In this document: piece after piece, positions 53,791 to 64,000 of the stretch
Layout: every line of letters starts with the position of its first letter
Position numbering within the stretch: position 1 is the stretch's first letter
Source of the DNA: Platanthera guangdongensis
Taxonomy: Eukaryota; Streptophyta; Magnoliopsida; Asparagales; Orchidaceae
NCBI GenBank assembly: GCA_039583875.1
Contig: CM077153.1
Location: forward strand, 68,766,482-68,830,481
DNA length: 64,000 nucleotides
Direction of reading: 5' to 3'
Position numbers and translations under genes: made by a program
The notes under the pieces: generated by a model
Database searches by the model: none
Told to the model about the DNA's origin: nothing
Seen by the model: only the letters and a program-made list of their open reading frames with translations

Positions 53791-54760
53791 TCTACCTTGT
53801 TTTCTTGCTCTCTTTCGTTGCCCGCCCCTCTCCTTGCCACAAATCCCCACCCCTTGCCACAAATCCTCTAGCCAAACCCCCCTTCTAGCATCCACCACCC
53901 CCAAACTCCCTTCTACAAGACGTGGCCCCTCCCCTACCTTCAAAACCCTTGGCTGACACTCACACCACCAGCCTCCATTCATGATGCCACCTCCCCAGCC
54001 CTCCTCGCAGTCATTCGGTGCCTCAAAGCCTTCCAGTGTTTGTTGTCCCCTCTCCTTCATCTCACTCACTGTCCAAGCCTTGTAGCCCCAGGACATCCAC
54101 TGTGAACCACTCTACACTCCTCCAAAGCACCCTCCAACCACCCCACTGCCCACCGGCATCCACCTTATAGCCACCGACACACATACGGCCACCAGATGCC
54201 CACATCCTCATCATCAGCTACCCTTCTATTCATGAGTATTTGTTGTTTCGTATTTTGATTTCTCTTTACTATACGGATTGAGATCATCATACGATTTGAA
54301 ATGCTAGCTTGTCAGTGCACTTGTTTCGTTGTTGCTTAAACCTTGCATGGCTTATTCATTTAGCATTTGAAATTAAAGCACTCGCGCAGAAAAAATCCAT
54401 ACCCGCTTGATCTTAAAATTAATTTATTCTTTGCTTTGAGATAGCCTATGTTGTTTACCTCTTGATTACAGTTCATAATCCGATATTGGATCATCTATTT
54501 TTTTGCATACATCATTCTCGATTAATTAGGGTCTGATTTCCACAGCACTGCACCTACCCTATATGCTAAAGAACATACCTTAAAATGTAAAGTACTATTG
54601 ATAAAAGAGAACAAATAGTAATTAGTTATAGCTGTTTTGTTGCTAAATGTATGATATTATCATTGGAATGGAATGATTTTCTGACCATTAAGCAAAAATC
54701 AACGGTAAAAAAGAGAAAGTTATATTCAAACATTCATATTATCGTCATATTTTCTTTCCC
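53791..54760. other. C-rich then AT-rich non-coding stretch
   Basis: 53800-54210 is C-rich low-complexity DNA (CCACCACC, CCCAAACCCCC). 54211-54760 is AT-rich. No gene is supported on either strand. Confidence 0.4.
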
Positions 54761-55216
54761 GTAAAGTGAAAAGTTTCCGGAGTGAAGATATCGACAATGA
54801 ATGCAATTCAGAAGATATCGAAAATGAAGGCAATTAGAAGATTATGATTGGTTATAAAGAGTAAAACAAACTCACGATGAAAAACAAAAAAATTCAAGGA
54901 AAAACGAGTTATTTAATCAACTAGAAGTAGTGATAATTTCCTCACAAATAGGTGTGACATCCAACTATTATCAATTTAGGACAAAAGAAGAAAACATCTA
55001 TAAGATAATTTTTGGTACTTGATAAGGCGACTATGAATTCATAGTGAGGTTAAATACACTAATCGCTATTCAAGTATATACTTATTTACCTATACTTACA
55101 ATATAAAAAAAGAGTAGTATTTTTTCTTATATACTATTAAAGGTATGCTTGATATATTAAAGAAGGCTTTGTCAGGTGAACTTAAAAGCAAACTATTGAA
55201 AGTAGAGATGAAATAA

Positions 55217-57421
55217 TGATATGCACTTGAGGGGTATTTATTCATAGTCTTTTTCCTATTGTGGGGCCTCCATCTATAGAAGGAGCTTGTTAGGGAATTA
55301 TGTTTTATCATTGAAGTATTGGTTGTTTGGCTCTCTTGGAGAGTGGCGTGTCAAGGAGGACTCAGCCTCCGGATCCTTGGCAGGAGTCATCTCCTGATTG
55401 TATCCTTAAGTTTGTTTAATGTAATGCAAGTTTCTTGCTCTCGTTCTTGACACGGCTACAACGTATCAAATGGTCTGACCTGCCGCTCTTTTATGGTTTC
55501 CAAACAACCCTAATTGGAATGGATTCCTGCTCCCGCCTCCGGCCCGATCCTTTGTTTCCAGCGCCGGTCAATTCGGCCGATCCTTCATTTGCACCTCCTC
55601 GCTTCTGCGACCCCAATTCAGTACGCGCTTCGTCACACCTGGTTGTTTCTTTCACGCAACCCCGACTCACGGTATCTCCACGTGCCCCTGACGCGGAACT
55701 CTCTCCGCCTCTTTTCCTCCTTCTAGCATCGTTGCATCGGCATCCGACATTTCCAGTGGTCGTGCGCTTATGCCCTTCACTCCATGGCCATCGTCAGCCC
55801 CTGCATCGGCCTTGCATCGGCTTCCCGACGTCTCCGCCCGCCTCCAGTCGGCCTCCCAGCATTTCCGTCGTCTTCCAACGGCCCTCCAACTCTCTCACCC
55901 GCATTCTGGAGGCTCTCCTGCAGCTTATGCAGTGTTCCACCGATCGTTCCTCATCCTCTCCGCCCTCCTGCAACACCTGCATCATTCCAGCAACCCTCCT
56001 GTGGCTCCAGAAACATTCCAACAACGCTACTGCGGCTCCGACAACATTCCAGCAGCCCTCCTGCGGCTCTAGCAACATTTCAACAGCCTTTTTGTGGCTC
56101 CTGCAACATTCTGATAGCCCTTTTGCGGCTTTTGCAACATTCTGGTAGCCCTCCCATGGGTCCTCTTGCATTCTGGCGACACTCCAGAGCTTCTTACCGC
56201 TTTCTGTCGGCCCTCACCCTCATTTCCCACCATGGCTCTCCTTTCGGATGAAATTCATGCTTGCTTCGATCGAATTGATGTTGTCATGGATAATCTCCTT
56301 GTCATGGCACTTGAAATTCGTCGTCATATCCTTCTACATGCCCCCTTATAGCACTCGCCTCTTCGATTCCCGATGAGCCTCCTCCTCCCTCCATCCCACG
56401 GCCAACCCCTCAGTGGGTCTTCGACCACTGGAACTATGGTCGCTTCCTCCCTTCCCAACACCCCCATCGTTCACCCACAGCCAACCGCGACACGCACCAC
56501 TCTCATAACTCCATATCTTTTGATTTGCACAGGTTGACCTCCAATCCACTCGCCTTTCGACAAGCCAGTCATAGAGGCTCTGCTTGTATGCTTGCCAGCC
56601 TTTTACATGGGGCCACATGCTTTTTCTGCTCACCGCCATTTCTTGGAGACCACCGCCCGCCCGTCAGTTCTCTCCTGACTAATCTTTTCTCGCACCTCTC
56701 GAGCTCACTGTGACCCTACCCTCACATCTTGTCACTCTCTCACTTCAATCGGCCTTCCCATTGGGTCTCCCTACAAATCATCGTTGCCTACTCATCATCG
56801 ATCTAATTTTTGGCCCTAAGACCCTCATTCAGTACCTGGATAGGTTTTCCCCATCAGTCTTTATACCATCTGGCCTCCGACCGCGACCCTGGCCCAATTG
56901 GTATGCTCATCGCTCGTCCTTGAGGATGAGTTATTTTGCAGCTATGACAATGTTTCACCACTCAGGCAGTTTCATGCCAAGTTCCACGCTCGTTTCGGTC
57001 ACCTGTGCAATAGCTCTGCAGCAACTGACCCGCCACGATGCCTCTACGCTTGTGATGGTTCACCTAGTCCGCCCATCAAACGATCCAGCCGAGTCTCGTT
57101 GATGGGCCAATAAAACCTTTCCCGGGTCGACTTTAAGGACAAAATTGCTTTTCAGGAAGGATGTATCGATACGCACGTGAGAGGTATTTAGTCATGTAGT
57201 TTTTGTCTTGTAGCCGGGTATCCATTTATATAAGGAGCCCCTTAGGAATTTATGTTTTATCTTTGGAGTATTGGTTGTTTGGCTATCTTGGAGAGTGGAG
57301 GGTCAAAGAGGATTCAGCCTCCGGATGCTTGGCAAAAGTCATCTTCTGACAATATCCTTAAGTTTATTTAATGCAATGCAAGTTTCGTGTTGTTTTTTCT
57401 TGATACGGCTAAGGGGTATCA
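55217..57421 (+). mobile_element. Non-autonomous Ty3/gypsy-type LTR element, 2.2 kb
   Basis: LTRs 55217-55468 (TGATATGCAC...GTATCA) and 57162-57421 (TGTATCGATA...GTATCA) share TTGGTTGTTTGGCT.TCTTGGAGAGTGG and AGCCTCCGGAT. The target duplication AATAA is at 55212-55216 and 57422-57426. Just before the right LTR, text reading FKDKIAFQEG resembles the pol C-terminus plus purine tract of chromoviruses. The internal 1.7 kb has no protease, RT or integrase, so it would depend on another element. A primer-site-like TGGTCTGACC follows the left LTR but is degenerate. Confidence 0.7.
55985..56170 (+). repeat. 31-bp minisatellite inside the non-autonomous LTR element
   Basis: Six degenerate copies of a 31-bp unit beginning TTCCAGCAGCCCTCCTGCGG. 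Because 31 is one more than a multiple of three, several frames stay open. Confidence 0.75.
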
Positions 57422-58440
57422 AATAATTCCTAAATGATAAGAATGAAAAAGTTTTAGCTTAGAAGTTATTCGTGGCAGCATTATTAGCTAACCTAAGCTT
57501 AAGACTAAGGGATAATAGACATAGGAGCCATGCTTTCATGGTGTCAATTAACCTAATTAAATGGAGGATGGATAAGCAATAAGTGGCATGATTATAGGTG
57601 GCGTTATTGACTATCATAGATGACCTAACCTCAATGCTTAGTCAGCAAAAGAAAAACAGAAATGAAAATTTGAAATTACTCTTAATTGAACCTAATGATA
57701 CACTTGTGTCGTGGTTGCTTCGTGTTTAGGTTTCCAGTAAAGTGAAAAGTTTCTGGAGTGAAGATATTGACAATGAATGCAATTAAGAAGATATCAAAAA
57801 TAAAGGCAATTTGAAGAATGTGTATAAGTTATAAAGAGTAAAACAAGATCACAATGAAGAATAAATACTTTTTTCGCAAGAAAATATGACTTACTTGTTC
57901 AACTAGAAGTCTAGAAGTAGTGACTATCTTCTCACAGAGGTATAGCGTCTAATTATTATCAATTGAGGATAAAAGAAAAAAACATCTATAAGACAATTTT
58001 TGGTACTTGATATGGCCACTACGAATTTGTAGTGAGGTGAAATGCATGAATTACTATCCAAGTATATACTTATATACGTATACTTCCAATATAAAAAGAG
58101 CAGTATTTTTCAAATATACTATTGAAGATATGCTTGAGATATTAAAGAAGGATTTACTTAGGTGAAGTTAAAAGCTAACCCTTGAAAGTAGAGATGAAAT
58201 AACCTTTCTACATGATATAAATGAAAAAGTTTTAGGTTAAAAGTTATTCATGGTCGCATTGTTAGCAGGCATAATAGACATAAGAACCATGATTACATGG
58301 TGTCAGTTGACCTAATTAAATGGAGGGCAGACAAGCAATAAGTGGCATGATCAATTGTCATGTTAGATGACCTAACCTCATTGCTTAGTCAGCAGCAGAA
58401 AGACATAAATGAAAATTTGAAATTGCACTTAATATATCCT

Positions 58441-61400
58441 AAAGAAGAAATTACTAGCATAATTTAAAATGCAAGTCAATAGTGCTCATCGTGACACACA
58501 TCGGCCTACACGACAATTGGAGGTGTCCATTTTATGCGGATCGAAGATCCAATATTTTTAGTTATTTTTCTATATTTTTTTAATTTTATTTCATGTATTA
58601 GTGAGGGTCGTCATGATCGGAGAGTCATGATCGACCACGATGGCCCTATAATCTATAAACGGGAATAGATGGTTCAATTGGAAGGTATTGAAAATTGGAG
58701 TAAAGAGAAATTGCCACTTTCAATCACCCAGTGCTGAAGCCAAAAATTCGAGCACCGAAGCTTGGGAGTTATCTCCCCCCATCCCTTCCACACTTCCTAG
58801 CCGGCCACCCCTCCTCCACCTTCATTGGTCGGCCCCCTTCCTCCCCACCTCCAATATCCAACCACCACCTCCACTAGCCAACCACCACTACTACCTCAAA
58901 CTCCCCTCTAAAATCGCTCCACCACTTCCCCCATCCAACTCCATCCATCTTTAGTTTTTCGGCGGTCACTAGAAAATATTTCCGGCCACCTATGTCAAGT
59001 CGTCATAACCTCCACCAAACTCCTTGCATTTTTCATTTTTTAGTGATCACCGGAAACAACCTCCGGCCACCTCCACCACCTACAACGACCACCTTCAGCC
59101 AGCCAGCCACCCCCACCACCACATAACCCCCATAACTGCCTCTCACTAAACCCACTACCCCATGCTCCTTAATCCCTATAAATATGTGTAAGGTTGAAGG
59201 AAGAAGGCATTAGAACCAGTGCTCTGATCCTTCTCTCCACGAACTAGCTTGCATTTCTGGTCACGTAAGTGAAATTCTTAATAATCAAGGATAAGAGGTA
59301 AATTCTCTTACTATCAATCAACCTAATCTTATTCACTTCCATCGTCTCTTTCCATTTCTCTTGTTGGGGCATTCGTGGGAAATAAGTAATATTGAGTTAG
59401 TATTTCAAGAGAAAAACAAGGCCCAATACCTTTAAAAATGTGGTGAGTGTGGATTGCTACTTAGCATAGAAAGAGTGCAAATGGTTAATCTTAGCAACAA
59501 TTATGACAAGTAAAACAACGATGATGTAGGTTTGATCACACGATTGGAACTGTAGTAGATGGAAGAGAGTTGAGTTGATGATTTGAGAGGCCATAAGAAC
59601 CACCATGGGGACACTCCTTGTAGCAAGCTTATCCATGACCGCAAGTTCAACTGAATCAAGTAGACTCTAGAGCAACGAGATGTGGGCATTAGTCTAGCAT
59701 GTAGATATGCTGCATTGGCATCTCCAAATATGACATCCAAATTTTATCGAAGGATGAGGTTGGGACTTTGATGTTGAATACAATAGTTTGATCACACCAT
59801 TAAACTCATGCTCATGACCCTCGAAAGAAAAGAGCGAGACTATTTCATTTGTTTTCCAGTCGGGTCCATCCACAACTTCAGAGTGCTCATAATAGAATGA
59901 GGAAACACAAGTATTATGTGTTTTTTTGACCCTAATCAAGGGAAACAAGAATCCATGTGGACTTGACGCACTACGGAGACATTAGAAGGAGGAAGCATGG
60001 GTCTTATATGTGTTTTGACCATAAGCAAGGGAGACAAGAATCCTTGCGGACTTCAATAAGATGTTTCGACAAGCAGGGGCAAACTGATAATATGGACTCC
60101 AAGTTGTCTCGGGAAATATTGTTACAAGAGCAAAATAAGGGGACATTGAAATATCAGTTTACTGTGAATACTATAAGGCATCGTTATATGGAGTATAAAC
60201 ACATAGATAGAGAAGAAAGCGATCTGACAAATGAGAAGATAAAACTCCTGTAACGAGAATAACCTACTTATTAGGTCAGAGTAAATTGAAAACGAAGAGT
60301 CATGCCTTGATTAAACAAACATCAATTCATTATCCTGAAGAATAGGTTCCCAAGATATTTGATGGAGAGGGAGAGGAAGCGCCTCATGAGGCAGTAAGAT
60401 ATAATCACAGGACAATATGCACCCACACCATAATCCACTCAACACGATGATGGAGATCATCTACAACATACAAAGAAAACCCTATTCCAAGATACCACCG
60501 TCGATAAACGGTCTGCCAGGACGAAGAAACTGTAAGATATATTTCAGCTATCACTATGATCATGCTCACAATACCGAAGATACAGGATGCTACAAGAGCT
60601 CATTGAAGAGATAATCTAAGAAGGGAATCGAAAAAAGTGTTTGGTAGTGGTACCAGGGAAGATGCGGAAACAAAACTTTTGGGTTACGTCCCAAAAAACA
60701 TTTGTGTCTGGGACTATCACGTGAAATCATTTGGATCTTATTGTTAGGACAGTCGCGAAGTAAAGTAATATCAAGTTAGCATCTCAGTGTTCTCACTGTC
60801 AAATCAAGGCCCAATAAGAGAGTAGGGCCACACATAAATGTGATTCTTATTTATTAGCTCAATTCTTTCTCATTTAGTTCAAAGTTTAGATTACATATGT
60901 GCTCATTTTAATTAATAAATAGAGTATTTTAATTAAAAGTACAAACATCGTAAGAAATCGTAATGATCAAATTATGGTAGTGTTAAGATGTAATCTAAAC
61001 TTATGAACTAAATAAGAAAGGAAATGAACAAATAAACAACTATCACAATTATCATAATTTGATAGAGTATTTTAATTAAAAGTATAAACATGATGAGAAA
61101 TCGTAAGAATTAAATTACGATAGTGTTTAATTCCTTTCTTTATTTATGTGATTGTGTCAAATAGAGGTTACATGATTAAGCATTAGCACCTCACATTTTG
61201 TTAAGCTCTATTAAAACTCAATTACAACTCAAGCTCAATAACTAAATAAAAAACTTTCAATGTGTTTTTAAATTTCTTGTTTGTGTAGGTTTGATTTTAG
61301 CTTGATAAAGAAAATAAATAAACAAGCTTGAACATAGTAATGCTCTGACCATGCCATGCTCTACTCATTGTCATCCCTAGACAACATGATGTTGTGTAAA

Positions 61401-61854
61401 CAATTGAACCAAAATAAGCATCAAAAGTTGCCAGAAAGATCAAATTATATAAGTCATCATTCCCAACTAAAAATTAAAATTAGGTGAGAACCACAATACA
61501 ACAAACGAAAATTGGATGACTTATTGTTCTCCATGGAGATGACAAAAAGTGATTATCCATCACACACTTGCAATAAGTAATGCAGAATAGAATATAAAAA
61601 AAATTAAAAATACAACTTCACAAATACACGGCAAGATTTGAATTGTTTCAAAAATTCATCTAGCGAGACTCATAAGAGGTGGGTGGACTTCAATAAGTAA
61701 ATTAAGGGTTGAGTTCAAGTGAACTATCAAGTTTTTGGCTATAAAATTTGTTTCTTACATTCAATAGTAAATTCAACAATTCATAGGTTTTGTGAACTTT
61801 TAGAGTTCAAGGATAGGATATTTAAAAGAATTGAAGGATTGGAAAGAAACTCAC
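58441..61854. other. Non-coding region, possibly intron of the SLX1-like gene
   Basis: 58700-59160 is C-rich low-complexity DNA. A TATA-like CCCTATAAATATG at 59174 followed by CACGTAAGTG near 59263 may be a remnant of an LTR promoter. A 91-bp tandem duplication (TGACC.TAA.CAAGGGA.ACAAGAATCC) is at 59925-60055. AGAGTATTTTAATTAAAAGT occurs at about 60920 and 61065. If the host gene at 61855-62536 is intact, this would be part of a long intron; no further exon of it is recognised. Confidence 0.4.
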
Positions 61855-61993
61855 CTGAAGAGCAGAAACATTAGATGGAAATCCGTAAATGCACATAACC
61901 ATCTCCCATGGTCGTCCGCGTTTTGTCCTCCATGCACCACACCTCTTCTCACCATTGTGTTGTTTAATCCTCCGTTGAGGATTTACTGTAAAC
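61855..61993 (-). CDS. SLX1: SLX1-like structure-specific endonuclease, second recognised coding exon
   Basis: On the minus strand the exon lies between an acceptor (GTACTAG/G) and a donor (CAG/GTGAG). It completes a Gly codon and adds 46 residues, including [28 protein letters not shown] and [13 protein letters not shown]. This is the middle of the GIY-YIG nuclease domain of SLX1; the Arg of the RRIKQHN segment is the conserved catalytic Arg region. SLX1 with its SLX4 partner cuts branched DNA in repair and recombination in the nucleus. The next exon, expected to begin FEWAWQ and carry the catalytic Glu, is not seen between here and position 1. Confidence 0.82.
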
Positions 61994-62354
61994 CTAGTAC
62001 ATCCAACATAATTAGCTACAAGAACCTTCCATATCATCAAGGAGTTCGGACATAAAAGAGCTAAAGAATCCATCTCATGATCCCCAACATATCCCCAAAC
62101 TTTAAGGAAGTCACAAACCACGAAAAATTAACTGCATAATAATCTCATAGCAAGAAGGGAATTTATAAATCTGTGTGACTGATGAGTTAGTAATCCAGAT
62201 ATGGATGAAAATATCACGCACAAATTGAATAAGAACAATAAGAAGATCTGGGAACATTGCTATTCTCTTTCTAGAAAAGCAAAGATCCGATATTACAGTG
62301 TCAGAATTAATTCTGTACTCTATTATTGGAAATTTGAGAGAGATTAAGGAATAC
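61994..62354 (-). other. Intron of the SLX1-like gene (361 bp)
   Basis: Begins GTATTCC and ends TGTACTAG on the minus strand, is AT-rich, and joins GG to G to restore a Gly codon in the GIY-YIG domain. Confidence 0.75.
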
Positions 62355-62536
62355 CCGATGTACGTGTGGCCTCTGTGACGAGGGCTTAAAGAGCAGAGAA
62401 GATAGCAAGCGAAGAAACTCTTGACCACCTCAACCTCGTCAGCTTCTTCATCCGAATTATGGAGAAACAGTTGCTTCTCCTTGTCTCTCGCCTCAACGAC
62501 TTCATTGGCTTTGCATCTGCACCGTCTTGCCCGCAT
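62355..62536 (-). CDS. SLX1: SLX1-like structure-specific endonuclease, N-terminal exon
   Basis: The ATG at 62536 gives a basic start (MRARRCRCKANEVVEARDKE), an acidic stretch (NSDEEADEVEVV) and the first GIY-YIG motifs FFACYLLCSLSPRHRGHTYIG (the CYLL and TYIG strands). The exon is 182 nt and ends in phase 2, matching the phase of the next exon. The frame is open further upstream to about 62575, but without an ATG; an upstream 5' exon is possible (TTGCAG/GTTCC near 62645). The reading frame and both splice sites are intact, so this part looks under selection or recently derived. Whether the gene is whole depends on exons outside or hidden in the window. Confidence 0.78.
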
Positions 62537-63150
62537 CTTCCCTCCGTCAATTTGCTTTCCTCGGTGGCCCTCCAAGCTCGAGGGGAAAATGCTAGGGCAA
62601 TACTGGAAATATGATGCGTCCCAAATGCAACAGCAACGGAACCTGCAAGAAACAACTATTGAGAAGCAAACACCTGGTGATAATATTTGGATAATTCCAG
62701 CCTAAGGGGGATCCCCTGAACAGCTGATAGCACACGCACAATTGAGAGAAGCTGGCCGCCAATTCACGGTGAACAGAAGCCGTAAGTCCCCTCTGGAATC
62801 ACAGGATCTGGACTCTGGACCTCTGGTCGACTGGTCCTGTCGAGACGAGCGGAAGCAGGACTCGGCGAGTAAGGTCCGGACTCGGATTCTGGATCGGGAT
62901 TCTGGATCTGGACTCTGGCCTTGGCTGCGAAAGAAATAAGGGTGAAGACTGAAGAAGGGGGTGAGAGAAGGAGAGAAGCCAGAATGCGTCGTCCCCTCTT
63001 GCGGCCAGCGGCGAGATTCGGGAGTTAGGGGCGGTATCGGGAAGGCGGATGGACGAAAGTACAAATTCGCCAAATTTTGAATGCGGGAACGTGCTCCATA
63101 TGCCTCCGCCCCTAAGCACCTCTACATTCAAAAACAACGGATATTTCTTA
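62537..63150 (-). promoter_or_regulatory. Upstream region of the SLX1-like gene
   Basis: Contains short repeats of CCAGATCCAGAATC (62870-62930) and a possible 5' untranslated exon boundary near 62645. No TATA box stands out. It could be 5' UTR plus promoter; this is inferred from position. Confidence 0.4.
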
Positions 63151-63161
63151 AAAAAAAATCC

Positions 63162-63571
63162 ATTGTTAACCGCAATTTGTTAATGACTAATCGTATCTCA
63201 AAATTTTATAATTTTTCACATTTTTTTTAAATATGTCTATTACATGTAATTTTAGGAAAAGTAGTCAACACGAAAGTTGTAAATTTCGTCTAGATCGACA
63301 ACTTTCGTGTTGATCATTTTTCCTAAAAATGCATGTACAATGCGTACTTTGTAAATATGTTCAGATTTTGCAGCTTTCAGAAATACGCCTTATGCATGCA
63401 ATTTCAGGAAAAATATTCAACACGAAAGTTGTAGATCTCGTCGAGATCTCCTACTTTCGTGTTGAACACTTTTCCTGAAATTATATGCATAAGGCGTATT
63501 TCAAAATGACGCGAAAAATTAGAAGATTTTGGAATGTGACTAGCCAATAACGAGTTGCGGTTAACAATTGT
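63162..63571. mobile_element. Palindromic MITE, about 410 bp
   Basis: The outer inverted repeats are ATTGTTAACCGCAA on the left and TTGCGGTTAACAAT on the right, extending in imperfect pairing through TAATCGTATCTCAAAAT. Inside are two hairpins: one around AGTCAACACGAAAGTTGT (about 63257-63330) and a longer one from GAAATACGCCTTATGCATG (63379) to its inverse ending near 63503. Runs of 8 A flank both sides and may hide a target duplication. No ORF with recognisable content. The superfamily is not assigned; Mutator-like is possible. Confidence 0.7.
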
Positions 63572-63579
63572 CAAAAAAA

Positions 63580-63703
63580 ACAATAACAGATGGCATAACG
63601 AAATCCTTCTCACAATTATACTTATAAATACTTATAATCATGATTATAAAACTAGCCCTCACATAATATTAAATATATCGCTAACCATTTAGCACGCAAC
63701 AAT
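63580..63703 (-). repeat. Start of the 3' LTR of element G (extent unknown)
   Basis: On the minus strand TGTTGCGTGC begins at 63703, right after a purine tract (GATGGGGGAGCTAT). The LTR runs to lower coordinates. Its far end is not defined and may be interrupted by the palindromic MITE. Confidence 0.5.
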
Positions 63704-64000
63704 AGCTCCCCCATCACAAGCTTCTTATCCTCCAGGAACAAAATCTGGAAACCTCTTTTGCAAGGATCATACGTCCTCCCACGTCGCTTCCTTGATGCTG
63801 TCATTTGACAATTGAATAAGTAATTGTGTCACCACTCTGTCATTCTTGGGTGCAATTTGTCTGGCCAGCACCGCCATTGATTCCACCACAACGCTCCCCT
63901 CTGCATTAACCTCCGTCAAAATGGGTATATATTCTGCCGGCGGTGCCCCGTTATACTCCTTGAGTTGTGGTATATGAAAAGTGGGGGGAAATTTGGACTC
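63704..64000 (-). pseudogene. Element G: C-terminal end of a chromovirus pol, cut by the window edge
   Basis: The minus strand from 64000 reads PPTFHIPQLKEYNG, the conserved segment after chromovirus integrase. It continues with VVTQLLIQLSNDSIKEATWED (a degenerate chromodomain core) and, after an in-frame TGA and a one-base shift, with KRFPDF and LEDKKLV. A purine tract and LTR start follow. The two breaks show decay in this copy. The body of the element lies right of the window. Confidence 0.75.

Larger units (their letters stand above)
54761..58440. repeat. Tandem duplication of about 0.7 kb, first copy split by a non-autonomous LTR element
   Basis: Copy 1 is 54761-55216 plus 57422-57736. 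Copy 2 is 57737-about 58440. Both begin GTAAAGTGAAAAGTTTC, and both contain TACTTGATA.GGC.ACTA.GAATT, AGTATATACTTAT and AAGTAGAGATGAAATAA. The second parts share AATGAAAAAGTTTTAG and GGTGTCA.TT.ACCTAATTAAATGG. The copies are clearly diverged, so the duplication is older than the LTR element inside it. Confidence 0.8.

Noticed and set aside
55435..56251. 237- and 155-codon Ser/Pro-rich ORFs
   Set aside because: They cover a 31-bp minisatellite and low-complexity DNA inside a non-autonomous LTR element, with no known domain.
58688..58954. 88-codon Pro/Ser-rich ORF
   Set aside because: C-rich low-complexity sequence with no domain or homologous neighbour.
60417..60614. Short plus-strand ORF, possible gene
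   Set aside because: 65 codons without motif or splice context in AT-rich DNA.

Overview
The window is nuclear DNA of a flowering plant. Evidence: spliceosomal introns, plant Ty1/copia and Ty3/gypsy (Tat and chromovirus) retrotransposons, Tourist-like and hAT-like MITEs, a 3' fragment that looks like an Au-type SINE, and two exons of a host gene resembling plant SLX1. The sequence does not let me name the species or decide between monocot, magnoliid and eudicot. About two thirds of the window is transposable elements, mostly nested or adjacent.

Layout. 1-6194: 5' part of a decayed minus-strand Tat-type Ty3/gypsy element (A), primed by tRNA-Phe; its 3' LTR lies left of the window. 7103-7821: hAT-like MITE with an 8-bp target duplication. 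8358-13991: complete plus-strand chromovirus (B), target duplication ATGTG, broken only by three in-frame stops. 14727-19940: decayed plus-strand copia element (C) whose 5' LTR carries a foldback/microsatellite insertion. 22211-43397: a Tourist-like MITE split by a 20.6-kb minus-strand Tat element (D, 22515-43129, target duplication TATAC), itself split in gag by a plus-strand copia element (E, 33161-41385, target duplication GGGGG). 44339-51434: young minus-strand chromovirus (F) with one frameshift. 51435-61854: SINE fragment, degenerate gypsy gag, direct repeats and a 2.2-kb non-autonomous LTR element sitting in an older tandem duplication. 61855-62536: two minus-strand exons of an SLX1-like host gene. 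63162-63571: palindromic MITE. 63703-64000: 3' end of another minus-strand chromovirus (G).

The most interesting system is in element D. Between its integrase and 3' LTR, on the strand opposite gag-pol, are two multi-exon genes. Each has its own TATA box and GT-AG introns that keep frame: one of 285 codons (23593-24568) and one of 588 codons (25197-27097). The longer one carries a domain like the plant 'putative gypsy type transposon' family (Transposase_28) and a coiled-coil tail. A tandem array with a 71/74-bp alternating (145-bp) higher-order unit lies between these genes and pol. Antisense ORFs and tandem repeats in the 3' part of Tat elements are known in general; this pair of spliced antisense genes is worth close study.

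Relative ages from by-eye LTR comparison agree with the nesting: D LTRs differ by about 3%, B by about 2.4%, F by about 0.6%, E by about 0.4%. No autonomous element is fully intact: E has one nonsense codon in RT, F one frameshift after integrase, B three stops, D several stops and frameshifts plus Lys at the third integrase catalytic position. All calls come from reading the sequence; no database search was run.
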